Shown: piece after piece, positions 33,635 through 46,351 of the stretch
How the letters are laid out: each line of letters begins with the position of its first letter
How positions within the stretch are numbered: the stretch's first letter is position 1
Assembly (NCBI GenBank): GCA_963709425.1
Contig: CAVPWG010000005.1
Span: forward strand, 124,001-188,000
Direction of reading: 5' to 3'
Length of the DNA stretch: 64,000 bases
From: JAICJC01 sp963709425
Lineage (GTDB): Bacteria > Actinomycetota > Thermoleophilia > Gaiellales > JAICJC01
Translations under genes and position numbers: made by a program
Notes under the pieces: generated by a model
Databases searched by the model: none
Told to the model about the DNA's origin: nothing
The model's input: only the letters and a program-made list of their open reading frames with translations

Positions 33635-34551
33635 CCCGTCACCCCTCCGGCCTCCTTCGCATCTCGCCGGAAGTCGAGGCGGCGCTCGTCCGGTCCCAAG
33701 CGGTCGTGGCGCTCGAGTCGTCGCTCGTGGCCCACGGCCTCCCGCCCGACATCGGGCCGGACGTCGGGCGAGCGGCCGAGGCGCGCGTCCGCGCGCACGG
33801 TGCCGTCCCGGCGACCATCGCCGTGATCGACGGCACCGTCCGGGTGGGCCTCGACGACGAGGTGCTGGAGCGGCTGGCGGTCGAGCCCGACGTCCGCAAG
33901 GTCGGGCCCCGCGACCTCGCCACCTGCGCGGTGTCAGGGGCCTGGGGCGCCACGACCGTCGCCGGCACCCTCGCCGTCTGCGCGGTCGCCGGGATCCACT
34001 TCATGGCGACGGGCGGGATCGGCGGCGTGCACCGCGGCTGGGCCGAGACGCGCGATGTCTCGGCGGACCTCGAGGAGATCGCCAGGACGTCCGTCTGCGT
34101 CGTGTGCTCGGGGGCGAAGTCGCTGCTCGACATCCCGGCCACGCTCGAGACGCTCGAGACGCTCGGCGTGCCCCTGATCGGGTACCGCACCGATGTCTTC
34201 CCGCTCTTCTACGTCCGCGAGAGCCCCCACCCCGTGCCCGACAGGGCCGACGACGCGGATGCCATCGCCGCGGCGGCGGCCGCCCACTGGGGGTTCGCCC
34301 GCCCGACCGGCGTCGTCGTGGCCCAGCCTGTCGCCGAGGACGTCGCGCTGGACGCGGCCGACCTGGAGCGGACCATCGGGGACGCGGTGGCCGAGGCGGC
34401 CGGAGGCGGCATCCGCGGCCCGGCGGTGACGCCGCACGTGCTGGCCGCTGTGCACGCGGCCACCGGCGGGCGCTCGCTCGAGGCCAACAGGCGGCTGGTC
34501 GTCGACAACGCCGGACTGGCCGCCGAGATCGCCGCGGCGTACTACGCCTGA
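33631..34551 (+). CDS. psuG: Pseudouridine-5'-phosphate glycosidase, 306 aa
   Basis: Splits pseudouridine 5'-phosphate into uracil and ribose 5-phosphate during RNA modification salvage. Family motifs: A-L-E-S-S-L-V-A-H-G-L-P near residue 28, F-M-A-T-G-G-I-G-G-V-H-R-G near 130, S-G-A-K-S-L-L-D-I-P near 158 with the catalytic Lys, and G-Y-R-T-D-V-F-P. The usual kinase partner psuK is not adjacent. Length is normal. The gene is convergent with the phosphoesterase, stops four bases apart. Confidence 0.94.
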   Translation: MTRHPSGLLRISPEVEAALVRSQAVVALESSLVAHGLPPDIGPDVGRAAEARVRAHGAVPATIAVIDGTVRVGLDDEVLERLAVEPDVRKVGPRDLATCAVSGAWGATTVAGTLAVCAVAGIHFMATGGIGGVHRGWAETRDVSADLEEIARTSVCVVCSGAKSLLDIPATLETLETLGVPLIGYRTDVFPLFYVRESPHPVPDRADDADAIAAAAAAHWGFARPTGVVVAQPVAEDVALDAADLERTIGDAVAEAAGGGIRGPAVTPHVLAAVHAATGGRSLEANRRLVVDNAGLAAEIAAAYYA

Positions 34552-34555
34552 GGGG

Positions 34556-35872
34556 TCACTCCAGCACGTCGGTGCCCTCGGCCAGGTGCACCGGCGACGT
34601 GTCGGGGCAGGTCTTCGGCTTCGCGTACCAGCGCGGCACCGGCTTGCCGAACTGGAACGCCGAGCGCAGCGACGCGAGCTTGTCGACCCGCGCGTTCAGG
34701 CGGGGAAGTCCGAAGTTCTCGCCGATGAAGCGAAGGACGGAGGTGAAGTCGTATGTCGTGTCGTCGACGCGCTTGCGGGCCCAGGGTGAGATCACGACGA
34801 GCGGCACCCGCGGCCCGAGCCCCAGGAAGTCGGCGCGCGGCGGTGGCACGTGGTCGTAGAAGCCGCCGAAGTCGTCCCACGTGAGCACGATCGCGGTCGA
34901 GCGCCAGAGCGGCGAGCGCATGATCGCGTTCACGATCCCCACCGTCCAGTTCTGGCCCTGGCACAGCGACGGACCGCCCGGGTGGTCGGACAGGTTGAAG
35001 GGGGGCGCGATCCAGGTCACCGGGGCCAGGTACCCCTGCGAGATGTCGTGGGTGAACCACTCGATCGGGAACACGTGCTTCTCCCACGAGTCGGTGTCGC
35101 GGATGTACTTGATCTGGTCGACCGCGACCCAGCCATATCCGAGCTCCCCGCCGCGGGCCCCGTAGTACGCCCAGTCGAGGCCCTTGTCCTCGAGCAGTCC
35201 GGCGGTCGTCGGGATGTTGAAGCACGGGCGGACCCGGACGAGCTTCCCGTGCCGGATTGCCGGAGCGGTCACGAACGCCGGGTCGTCACAGCCCCAGCGG
35301 GTCGTGCGGAAGTTCGGGCCGTCGATGACACCGGCCGACGAGGCCGCGATGGAGTAGAGCCGGTTCGGCATGCTCGACGACGCCGCCGACGAGAACATGT
35401 GGTCCATGAGCTCGTAGTGGCGCGCCCACCCCCAGTAGGCGGGGAGCTGTCCGGGCTGCGCGGTCGTGAACGCGAGGTTGGTGACGTTGCCCGACTTGTC
35501 GCGGAGCGTCGAGAACCCGTTCATCTTGCCGCCGTTGATGTCGTGGTGGGCGGCGAAGTAGCTGTGCTGGAGATCCGTCTGCTTGTCTGGCAGCGGCCGC
35601 AGCGGCATGGTCGAGCCGTCGGCCCGGATGCCGTAGCGCGTCCCGTCGGCACCCGGGTAGAGCCCGAACAGGTTGTCGTACGTGCGGTTCTCCTTGACCA
35701 GGAAGACAATGTGCTTGATCGGCGTCCGGCTGGCCGCCACGGCAAGCGGCTTGCGGTCAGGCGCGGGCGTGAGCGGGACAACGACGTGCGGCCCCCACGA
35801 GGGCTCGCCGTCGTCATGGATCGCCAGGAGCGCGATCACGATCACCGCGAAGAGGACCTTGGCCGCCGTCAC
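34556..35872 (-). CDS. Exported phosphoesterase family protein (phospholipase C / acid phosphatase-like), 438 aa
   Basis: An N-terminal hydrophobic anchor (about residues 5-20) is followed by the phosphoesterase-family start P-I-K-H-I-V-F-L-V-K-E-N-R-T-Y-D-N-L-F-G, which holds the metal ligand Glu-Asn. W-D-D-F-G-G-F-Y-D-H-V near 355 and G-P-R-V-P-L-V-V-I-S-P-W complete the pattern of bacterial phospholipase C/AcpA relatives. GTG start overlaps the stop of the membrane protein upstream. As last gene of an envelope operon it may trim or recycle exported phosphate esters. Confidence 0.88.
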   Translation of the reverse strand: MTAAKVLFAVIVIALLAIHDDGEPSWGPHVVVPLTPAPDRKPLAVAASRTPIKHIVFLVKENRTYDNLFGLYPGADGTRYGIRADGSTMPLRPLPDKQTDLQHSYFAAHHDINGGKMNGFSTLRDKSGNVTNLAFTTAQPGQLPAYWGWARHYELMDHMFSSAASSSMPNRLYSIAASSAGVIDGPNFRTTRWGCDDPAFVTAPAIRHGKLVRVRPCFNIPTTAGLLEDKGLDWAYYGARGGELGYGWVAVDQIKYIRDTDSWEKHVFPIEWFTHDISQGYLAPVTWIAPPFNLSDHPGGPSLCQGQNWTVGIVNAIMRSPLWRSTAIVLTWDDFGGFYDHVPPPRADFLGLGPRVPLVVISPWARKRVDDTTYDFTSVLRFIGENFGLPRLNARVDKLASLRSAFQFGKPVPRWYAKPKTCPDTSPVHLAEGTDVLE

Positions 35873-37905
35873 GACCCGTCCGCCACGGGGCCGCGCGTGC
35901 ACGCCAGGCCGGCGTAGTCGGCCGGGTCAGGGAAGCCGCGCGTCCGCCCCGAGCCGCGGACGCGGTACACGTCCGCCTCGGGGCTCGTATGAACCCGCCG
36001 CAGGAAGCCGACGCCGGCGAACGCCGCCGGGTCGACGCCCGCGTCGAGCGTGCCGACCATGCTGCCGATCCGGACGTCCTTCACCACGATGACGTAGTCG
36101 ACGCCCTCGCGGCGCAGGAAGCCCCGCCCGCCCGAGGGCCGCTGGAAGAACCGGTGCGCGCGGAGGACGTCGGCCAGCACCGGATGCAGCATCTCCGGGC
36201 GCAGGTAGGGTCCCATGCCCTCGACGACGCTGACGCGGCCGGTGGTGGCGACGAACGTCCCGAGCGTCACCCGGTCGGGGAGGATGCGCGCGTCGCACGG
36301 CACATGCGCGGCCACCCAGTCCAGGATCGAGAGCGCCTTCACGCCGTTCGCGTGGTAGCTCGTCCGTGCCGGGCCGACGGTCGCCCCGGCGGCGACGGCC
36401 GGAAGCGCGACGGCCACGGCCACGACCGCCGCCGGGGCCCAGGCCCGCAGCCGGCCGAGCCACGCGGCGGCCGGCTCGAGCGCGGCCAGCACGAGGATGA
36501 CGAGCCCCAGCGGGAGATAGTCGAACTCGCGGTCGATCCCGAACCGGCCGGGGATCTGGGTGCGGTAGCGGTACGAGAAGAGGAACGCCAGCGCGACGAG
36601 GCTCGCGCCCAGCCCGACGGCCATGATGGCCGCCGAGCCGAGGTCCGCCGACTGGCGGCGGGCGAGAAGGACGGCCGCCGCGAGCGCGACCGCCGGGATG
36701 GCCCACAGCAGCAGGCGGGGCGGATCGTCGACGGTCGTCACCGTGCGAAGGGCGTCGGTGCCGATGCCGTGCGGAGGCACGAACCAGTGACCGGTCCCGG
36801 TCGGCGAGTGCTGCACCGTGCCCGCGAGCAGCGACGCCGTCGGGTCGACGTCGGCGCCGAACGAGCGGTAGCGATCGGCGCCGGATGCTCCCTGGAAGCC
36901 GATCGTGCCGCCGGCCGAGAGCAGGAGGGCGACGGTCAGCGCCGGCGCCGCGACGGCGATCGCCGCCATCCGCTCCGCGACGGCAACTCTGTCCCGCTCG
37001 AGCACGAGCCGGGCGACGCCGTACCACCCGAGCGCGATCATGAGCGCGACGACGGGCACGCCGTGCGTGGCGAACCCCGCGCCGAAGAGTACCGCTGCGA
37101 TCGCCGGCTCGAGCCATCCATCCCGGTCGCGGAGCGCGCGGATCCCCACCACGAGGCCGCACACGGCCACCATCCGGCCCACGTTCTCGGCGGTGTACAC
37201 GTCGAGGTTCCGGCGCAGCTCGTCGTTGAGGAGCGTCAGGGTGAGCAGTGGAAGCAGCGGCGACAGCAGGCGCAGGCCGAGCTCCCGCCCGAGCGCCCAC
37301 AGCCCGGCCGCGAGGCCGGTCGACGCGACCCAGAGGAGCGCGCCCATGGCGGGGAGCGGCGAGGCGCCGAGCAGATACGACGACCCGGCGTGGAAGCTGT
37401 TCAGGACGAGCTTCGAGATCGCGGGCGTATAGAGGGCACCCCACTGCAGGGACTCGGCGGGCACCTGGCCCGCGTCGGCCAGCTCGAGGCCGTCGGCCCA
37501 GTACCGCCACGGGCCGAACATCTGGAAGTCGAGCAACGGCGAGCTGCGAAGGCGCACGACCGCGATCGCGAGCAGGACGACGAGCCCGACGGCGATCGCG
37601 AGCCGGTCCTCGGCGAGCTCCTCGCGGATCGCGGCGACGTGCTCGCCCGGCCGGCCCCGCCGCAGGGCGGCGGCCCACAGCGCAACCGTCACGGCCGTGA
37701 GGGTGAGGAGGAACGACGAGCTGGAGAGGACGTGGGCGATGACGAGCGCCGTCGCCGTGAGACCGACGGCGGCGTAGCCCAGGGCGAACGCGAGCGCGAT
37801 CCGCGTCGCGACTCCCGCCCGGCCGGGCGGGTAGACGGCCAGCATCGCGCCGGCGCCGGGGACCAGCACGAGCCCGGCGGCCGTGCCGAGAGTCGCCGGA
37901 TTCAC
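35869..37905 (-). CDS. Large polytopic membrane protein, GT-C-like, 678 aa
   Basis: About 14 helices followed by a soluble C-terminal domain containing R-E-G-V-D-Y-V-I-V-V. Shared with the protein at 48.9-50.9 kb are W-R-Y-W-A-D-G-L-E, L-Q-W-G, S-K-(L/V)-V-L-N-S-F and G-R-M-V-A-V-C-G. GTG start overlaps the O-antigen-ligase-like gene stop. The long apparent fusion of the two genes is only a result of the upstream frame break. Probably a glycosyltransferase or polymer-export protein; the family is unnamed to me. Confidence 0.75.
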   Translation of the reverse strand: MNPATLGTAAGLVLVPGAGAMLAVYPPGRAGVATRIALAFALGYAAVGLTATALVIAHVLSSSSFLLTLTAVTVALWAAALRRGRPGEHVAAIREELAEDRLAIAVGLVVLLAIAVVRLRSSPLLDFQMFGPWRYWADGLELADAGQVPAESLQWGALYTPAISKLVLNSFHAGSSYLLGASPLPAMGALLWVASTGLAAGLWALGRELGLRLLSPLLPLLTLTLLNDELRRNLDVYTAENVGRMVAVCGLVVGIRALRDRDGWLEPAIAAVLFGAGFATHGVPVVALMIALGWYGVARLVLERDRVAVAERMAAIAVAAPALTVALLLSAGGTIGFQGASGADRYRSFGADVDPTASLLAGTVQHSPTGTGHWFVPPHGIGTDALRTVTTVDDPPRLLLWAIPAVALAAAVLLARRQSADLGSAAIMAVGLGASLVALAFLFSYRYRTQIPGRFGIDREFDYLPLGLVILVLAALEPAAAWLGRLRAWAPAAVVAVAVALPAVAAGATVGPARTSYHANGVKALSILDWVAAHVPCDARILPDRVTLGTFVATTGRVSVVEGMGPYLRPEMLHPVLADVLRAHRFFQRPSGGRGFLRREGVDYVIVVKDVRIGSMVGTLDAGVDPAAFAGVGFLRRVHTSPEADVYRVRGSGRTRGFPDPADYAGLACTRGPVADGS

Positions 37906-39300
37906 TCGAACACCACGCAGAGGAGCCCGGCGATCAGCCAGACGGTGGGATCCTCGAAGAACGAGTTGTAGAAGAGCGAGCTGGCGAAGACGGCGACCAG
38001 CGCCGCGAGCAGCGTGCGCGATACCGCGGGTGCGCGACGGCCGGCAGCCCCCGCCCAGACGAACACGCCCAGGAGCCACCCGTAGGCCACGGCCCCGAGC
38101 GGGCCGAGCTCGGCCGCCACGGTCACCGGCGTCGTGTGCGACGCGGCCCCCTTCAGCCGGTACGGGTGGTCCGTGCCGGCCAGGGCGGCCTTGGCGAACC
38201 CGCCCAGTCCGGCCCCGAGCACCGGGATGGTGGCGGATCACGCGCCAGCCGAGGTCGACGAGGTGCGAGCGCCCACCCGACGCGCGGTTCGCGCTCGAGC
38301 CCGTCAGCTCGTAGGCCAGGATGCCTGCGAACGCGACCGTCCCGGCGACGAGCACGGCCGCGGTGACGCGCCACGGCCACAGGCCCGCCCCGAGCGCGAA
38401 AGCGCCGGCGGCGAGAGCCAGGTAGCTCGACTGCGAGTACGTGAAGTAGAGGCCCGCGAACACGGCGGCCATCATGATCACGACGGCGGGCGTGAGACCG
38501 CGATAGATGGCCACGCCCGCGAGGAGCACCAGCGTCACCGCCAGGAACCGCCCGTAGATGCTCGCGTCCCAGAACAGCGAGTTCACGCGGAAGAACGACC
38601 GGTAGGCGTTCGACGTCTCGACGCCCGGGTTCCAGAACACCCGGTGCACGGCCTCCTGCCACAGCCCGACGGCGGCGAAGAGGAGCGCCAGCCCGACCTG
38701 GGCCACGAGCGCCGCGCGGAGACCGGACGCGCTCCAGCCGAGCTGGGCGACCCTGACCATCATGAACCCGAACGGCAGGTAGAAGAAGAGCATGTCGACC
38801 GCGCCCTGGTGTGGGTCGACCGCCCAGAGGAGCGAGATCGCCGACAGCGCCAGGATGACCGCCAGCGCGCGCGGTACCGGGCCGATCCGAGGCTGGGCCG
38901 CGCCCCCTCGAAGCACGTCGTACAGGGTCGCGAGCGCGCCGGCGGCCAGGACGCCGTACAGGGGGAGCAGGAGGCGCGCGTCGTCGGACCCGACGTGAAT
39001 CGGGATGCGCACGGGCGCGGCGACGACGCACGCCACCGCGAACACCCACGGCAGGCGATGAACGACCGCGGCCGCGACGGCGAGGGCGCCGAACCCGACC
39101 ACGAGCGCCGCGGCGCCAACCGCCGGATGGTCGGCGAGCAGCGTGCCGAGCCGGTGGAGCGACGAGTCCAGGAGGTCGGCGGCGAGCAACAGGCTGCCGC
39201 CCGCCCAGGCCAGCACACCCACCCGGCGCAGCGACGGGCGGCCGGTCACCAGGAGCGCGCACAGGCCGGCCGCGGCCACGATCGCCGCGATCTCAGTCAC
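37902..39300 (-). CDS. O-antigen ligase/polymerase-like membrane protein, one-base frame break
   Basis: Ten to twelve helices. A large outside loop (N-S-L-F-W-D-A-S-I-Y-G-R-F) sits before a Y-F-T-Y-S-Q-S-S-Y-L-A-L helix, as in Wzy/WaaL proteins. At CCC-G (38226-38223) a +1 step continues into V-L-G-A-G-L-G-G-F and H-T-T-P-V-T-V-A-A-E-L-G, the usual ligase end with its essential His/Glu region. About 465 residues after correction. Likely polymerises or attaches a polyprenyl-linked glycan. Coupled to the following membrane protein by GTGA. Confidence 0.8.
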
Positions 39301-39328
39301 TGGCCACCGGCAGGCACGGCGACGGATT

Positions 39329-40603
39329 CTATGGTGCGGTTCGCGGCAGGAGCGCGTACAGGTGCGACACGCCCGCGACGATGAGCCGGCCGCCGGCGGC
39401 GATCACCGTGGAGTACTTCCCGTCGTTGAAGAACCAGCGGCGCCGGCCCGTGACGGCGTCGAAGGCCGTCAGGTGGCCGTGCTCCCCGGGGCCGCTCCCG
39501 AGGTCGCCGACATACACGAGCCGGCCGATGACGGTGGGCGACGCGGTCGTCTTGTAGGGCAGCTTGTGCCGCCACAGGAGCTGGCCCGTCCGCGCGGAGA
39601 GGGCCGCGAACGTGCCGTCGTATGACGTTGCGTAGACACGCCCGCGTGCGATTCCCGGCGAGCCGTACGCCCAGTAGGGCATGGTGTACGTCCAGGCGAT
39701 CTGTCCATCGCCCGCCTCGAAGGCGTACACCTTCCGGTCGGTGTTGCCGATGTAGACGCGCCCGTAGGCGACGGCCGGTGTCGAGTAGAAGCTGCCCGAA
39801 CTGAAGCCGGAAGCGAGCCCGTGGGTGGCGGTTTTCCACACGAGCCTGCCGGTGCCGGCGTCGATGCAGTACATGACCCCCGCGTAGTCGCCGAAGTAGA
39901 GCCGGCCGTCGGCGAGCGCCGGTCCATGCTTGACCGCACCGGAGGTCGAGAACGTCCACAGCACGCGCCCCGTCTCCATGTCGAGCGCGCGGACATGGCC
40001 GCCGATGTCGGTCATGTACACCCGCCCATGGCCAAACGCGGGCGACGACTCGATCTCGTCGCTCATCCGGTGGCGCCACACCACGTGCCCGGTCCGCGCC
40101 CCGAGCGCATAGACGGTCCTGTCACGGCCGCCGACAAAGAGGCGGTTCCCGGCGATCGCCGGCTCACCCGTGACGCCGATGGGTATCCGAAACGACCACA
40201 GCACCTTGCCGGTGTTCACGGTGCGCGCGCTGACGAAGCCGTTGTTCGAGGCGAGGTAGAGGATGCCGTCCCGATAGGAGGGCGGGTACTCGAGGAAGCC
40301 CGTGCGCGCCTTCCATTCGTTCCGATACGGCGGTGCGACCCCGGTGATGTCCGAGGCATCCCGGGTGCGCGCGACGTTTCTCCCGTACACGGGCCAGGCC
40401 GGTCCCGGATCCCGCCCGTGGTGCTTTCCGTCCTTGCCCGGCGGGCTCGTGGCCGGCGAGGCCGTCGTGAGCGTGAACGGCAGGTCGCTGCCGCGGTGGA
40501 TGTCATCCGTCCGCTGGTGCACCACCCACCATGCAGCACCCGCGCCGCCCGCGACGAGCACGGTGGCCGCGAGCGCGCTCAGGGCCCACGTCTTGCGCCG
40601 CAT
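39329..40603 (-). CDS. PQQ-type beta-propeller protein with N-terminal anchor, 424 aa
   Basis: One N-terminal helix (about 8-27), a Pro/Ser-rich linker, then six to eight repeats of the pattern V-Y-x-L-D-A-x-T-G-x-x-x-W typical of PQQ/BamB-like propellers (for example A-L-D-M-E-T-G-R-V-L-W and C-I-D-A-G-T-G-R-L-V-W). No dehydrogenase residues are visible, so it is probably a binding or scaffold propeller outside the membrane. It opens the four-gene operon with the O-antigen-ligase-like protein 28 bases downstream. TAGCGT is six bases before the ATG. Confidence 0.88.
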   Translation of the reverse strand: MRRKTWALSALAATVLVAGGAGAAWWVVHQRTDDIHRGSDLPFTLTTASPATSPPGKDGKHHGRDPGPAWPVYGRNVARTRDASDITGVAPPYRNEWKARTGFLEYPPSYRDGILYLASNNGFVSARTVNTGKVLWSFRIPIGVTGEPAIAGNRLFVGGRDRTVYALGARTGHVVWRHRMSDEIESSPAFGHGRVYMTDIGGHVRALDMETGRVLWTFSTSGAVKHGPALADGRLYFGDYAGVMYCIDAGTGRLVWKTATHGLASGFSSGSFYSTPAVAYGRVYIGNTDRKVYAFEAGDGQIAWTYTMPYWAYGSPGIARGRVYATSYDGTFAALSARTGQLLWRHKLPYKTTASPTVIGRLVYVGDLGSGPGEHGHLTAFDAVTGRRRWFFNDGKYSTVIAAGGRLIVAGVSHLYALLPRTAP

Positions 40604-40609
40604 CCACGC

Positions 40610-40615
40610 ACGCTA
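40610..40615 (-). promoter_or_regulatory. -10-like TAGCGT, leaderless start of the propeller operon
   Basis: TAGCGT followed by six bases and the ATG at 40603. Confidence 0.4.
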
Positions 40616-40624
40616 GCAACCGGC

Positions 40625-40630
40625 TAGGCT
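40625..40630 (+). promoter_or_regulatory. -10-like TAGGCT, leaderless start of the sulfotransferase
   Basis: TAGGCT followed by eight bases and the GTG at 40639. The divergent propeller -10 is nine bases away, so the two promoters are almost back to back. Confidence 0.45.
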
Positions 40631-40638
40631 CGCCTGCC

Positions 40639-41589
40639 GTGGTCCAGCCCGTGATCGTTCTCGGGGTCCGGCGATCCGGGACAACCCTGCTTCGCGTCAT
40701 GCTCGACCGGCATCCGGCCCTTGCCGTGCCGGACGAGTCCTATTTCATCCCGACCCTTGCCGCCCGGCACCGCGGACGGATCGACCCTGCCTCGTTCTGC
40801 GCCGACGTCGGCCGGATCTCGACCCTGCGCGACTGGGGCGTGCGCCCCGCCGAGGTCGCGGAGCGGCTCCAGCCAGGCGCAACTGCGGCCGACGGGATCG
40901 CCGCGATCTACGAGGCCTACGCGGCCGCCCGGGGGAAGGAGCGCTGGGGTGACAAGACGCCGATGTACATGTCGCGGCTCGGCCTCCTCGAGCGGCTCTT
41001 CCCGACCGCCCTCTACGTCCACGTCGTGCGCGATGGCCGCGACGCCGCCCGGTCGTTCCTCGAGATGCCGGCGGGCCTCGTCACCGAGTCATGGGCCCAT
41101 CCCCGAAGCGTGGCCGGATTCGCGTGCCAGTGGCGGACCGAGGTCGGCGCCGCCGTCGCCTTCGGCCGGCGGCTCGGCCCGCGCCGCTACCACGAGCTGC
41201 GCTACGAGGAGCTCGCGGCCGACCCGGAGGGTCAGCTCCGGGGGGTGTGTCGATTCGCGGGGCTCGAGTTCGACGCCGCCATGCTCGCCTACCCGGGCAC
41301 GCTCGACCTCGCGGCCAAGCCGCATCAGGCCCGGCTCGCCCAGCCGCCCACGGCCGGGGTCCGCGACTGGCGCACCGAGATGGCGGCCGCCGATGCGGCC
41401 GCGTTCGAGGCGATCGCAGGCGACGCGCTGGCCGCCTGCGGGTACGACGTCTCCGACCCCGGCCCGCCCCGCGCGCCGGCCCGCGTTCGCCTCGCCGCCT
41501 ACCGGGCCCGCCTGGGCGCGTGGCAGGCCGCCGGAACGGCGGTGGCCCGATCGCCACTGTGGGCACGCCGCCACCCGCCGCTTCAGTGA
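40639..41589 (+). CDS. PAPS-dependent sulfotransferase, 316 aa
   Basis: Transfers sulfate from PAPS. The 5'-phosphosulfate loop is R-R-S-G-T-T-L-L-R (11-19). W-G-D-K-T-P (103-108) and the 3'-phosphate motif R-D-G-R-D-A-A-R-S (131-139) follow, then E-L-R-Y-E-E-L near 190. No membrane helix; cytoplasmic. The target is unknown but its position beside an envelope glycan operon suggests a glycan or lipid. An upstream in-frame ATG at 40531 lies in the propeller gene and is rejected. Confidence 0.92.
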   Translation: MVQPVIVLGVRRSGTTLLRVMLDRHPALAVPDESYFIPTLAARHRGRIDPASFCADVGRISTLRDWGVRPAEVAERLQPGATAADGIAAIYEAYAAARGKERWGDKTPMYMSRLGLLERLFPTALYVHVVRDGRDAARSFLEMPAGLVTESWAHPRSVAGFACQWRTEVGAAVAFGRRLGPRRYHELRYEELAADPEGQLRGVCRFAGLEFDAAMLAYPGTLDLAAKPHQARLAQPPTAGVRDWRTEMAAADAAAFEAIAGDALAACGYDVSDPGPPRAPARVRLAAYRARLGAWQAAGTAVARSPLWARRHPPLQ

Positions 41590-41591
41590 CC

Positions 41592-41626
41592 CACGCAAAA
41601 TCGGGGTCAGACCCCGCTAATGCGTG
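41592..41626. repeat. Nested hairpin, GGGGTCAG family, between convergent genes
   Basis: Inner stem CGGGGT (41602-41607) with ACCCCG (41611-41616) around CAG. Outer stem CACGCA (41592-41597) with TGCGTG (41621-41626), separated by four-base internal loops. It fills the 43-base gap between the sulfotransferase and membrane-protein stops and could end transcription from both sides. Confidence 0.8.
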
Positions 41627-41632
41627 CCGGGG

Positions 41633-42327
41633 CTACATCGTGCGGTCTTCGGGTGCGACCACGGTGCGCCCCGTCAGGTCGCCGTAGAGCGCCCGGATGA
41701 AGAGCGCCGAGAACGGCCAGACGACCGGCGCGGCCAGCGCGCCGCCGACGAGGATCGATGTCGAGAACGACGCGAAGGCGTACACGATCAGGAACATCGC
41801 GACCCCGATCGGCGCCGAGAAGAGGATCGTGATCAGCCACACGAACCACGTGCGGCTGAAGTTGCGCACGGCGAGCGCGGCCGAGTGCGCAACGGCGCCG
41901 CCCGGCGCGACATCGCCCGCCGCCATCGCCGGCACCGCGAACATCAGCAACGGAAGCGGGACGATGGCCAGGAGCCCGACGAGCTGGACGACCACCGACG
42001 CCATGATCCCGGTGATGCCGGCCGTCGCATAGGTCCACGCCACCCGCCTGCGCGGGGCCGGCTCCGGCAGGCCGCGCAGCATCACGAAGCCGACGACGGA
42101 GAAGTAGGCGATCCCGTAGGCGAACCGCCCGATGAGAGCCGTCTCGTTCACCCCCCCGCCTCCCTCATGGACGGCGATGACCGGGACTGTCGCGATTGCG
42201 AGCGCCACGACCGAGACGACGATCAGATCGGCCCAGACCGCCCCGAATCGGTGCACGGCCGACGCGAACAGGTCCTGGATCGGCGCCCCCCGGATCGAAG
42301 TCGCCGGAGCCTCCTCGGCCTCGTTGG

Positions 42328-42331
<4 letters not shown>
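41633..42331 (-). CDS. Polytopic membrane protein, 232 aa
   Basis: A short polar start then about six hydrophobic helices; Gly/Ala/Val-rich, resembling DUF975/DUF4013-type bacterial membrane proteins, though no motif is diagnostic. The ATG overlaps the clpB stop by four bases, so it is a coupled last gene of the heat-shock operon, an unusual position for a membrane protein. Function unknown. Confidence 0.75.
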
Positions 42332-44813
<2,482 letters not shown>

Positions 44814-44838
<25 letters not shown>

Positions 44839-45226
44839 ATCGCCGGGGGGGTCGGGGGTTGATAGCGAACGAGCTCGCGCCGGTAGCTCCGGTGCACCCG
44901 CGCCACCTCGGCGCGCATGTGGCGGGCCGAGGTGGCGAGCTGCTTCTGGAGCTCCGCCACCTGGGCGTCCAGGCGGGCGACCATGTCCTCGAGCTCGAGC
45001 ACGCGGATCGCTCCGGCCAGGTTCATGCCGAGCTCGCCTGTGAGCCCGCTGATCTTGCGAAGGCGGGCGAGGTCGGCTTCGGAGTAGCGGCGCGTGCCGC
45101 CCGGAGTCCTGCGCGGCAGCACCAGCCCGCGCGCCTCGTAGACGCGCAACGTCTGCTGGTGAAGCCCCGTCAGCTCGGCGGCGACCGAGATCGAGTACCG
45201 GGGGCGGGAGTCGGGTGCGAGGCTGC

Positions 45227-45230
<4 letters not shown>
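44814..45230 (-). CDS. hspR: MerR-type heat-shock repressor HspR, 138 aa
   Basis: Winged-helix MerR start Y-S-I-S-V-A-A-E-L-T-G-L-H-Q-Q-T-L-R-V-Y-E near residue 12, then G-L-V-L-P-R-R-T-P-G-G-T-R-R-Y-S, followed by a coiled coil. In actinomycetes HspR binds HAIR repeats and represses this same operon with DnaK as corepressor. ATG overlaps the dnaJ stop by four bases. I could not find a convincing HAIR or CIRCE repeat before dnaK. Confidence 0.95.

Positions 45231-46350
<1,120 letters not shown>

Positions 46351-46351
<1 letters not shown>

Noticed and set aside
35869..39300. One 1143-residue fused membrane protein
   Set aside because: The join exists only because the O-antigen-ligase-like gene breaks frame at 38226; in the correct frame it stops at 37902 and a GTGA-coupled second gene starts.
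40531..40638. Longer N-terminus for the sulfotransferase
   Set aside because: It would overlap the divergent propeller gene and its promoter, and lacks family similarity.
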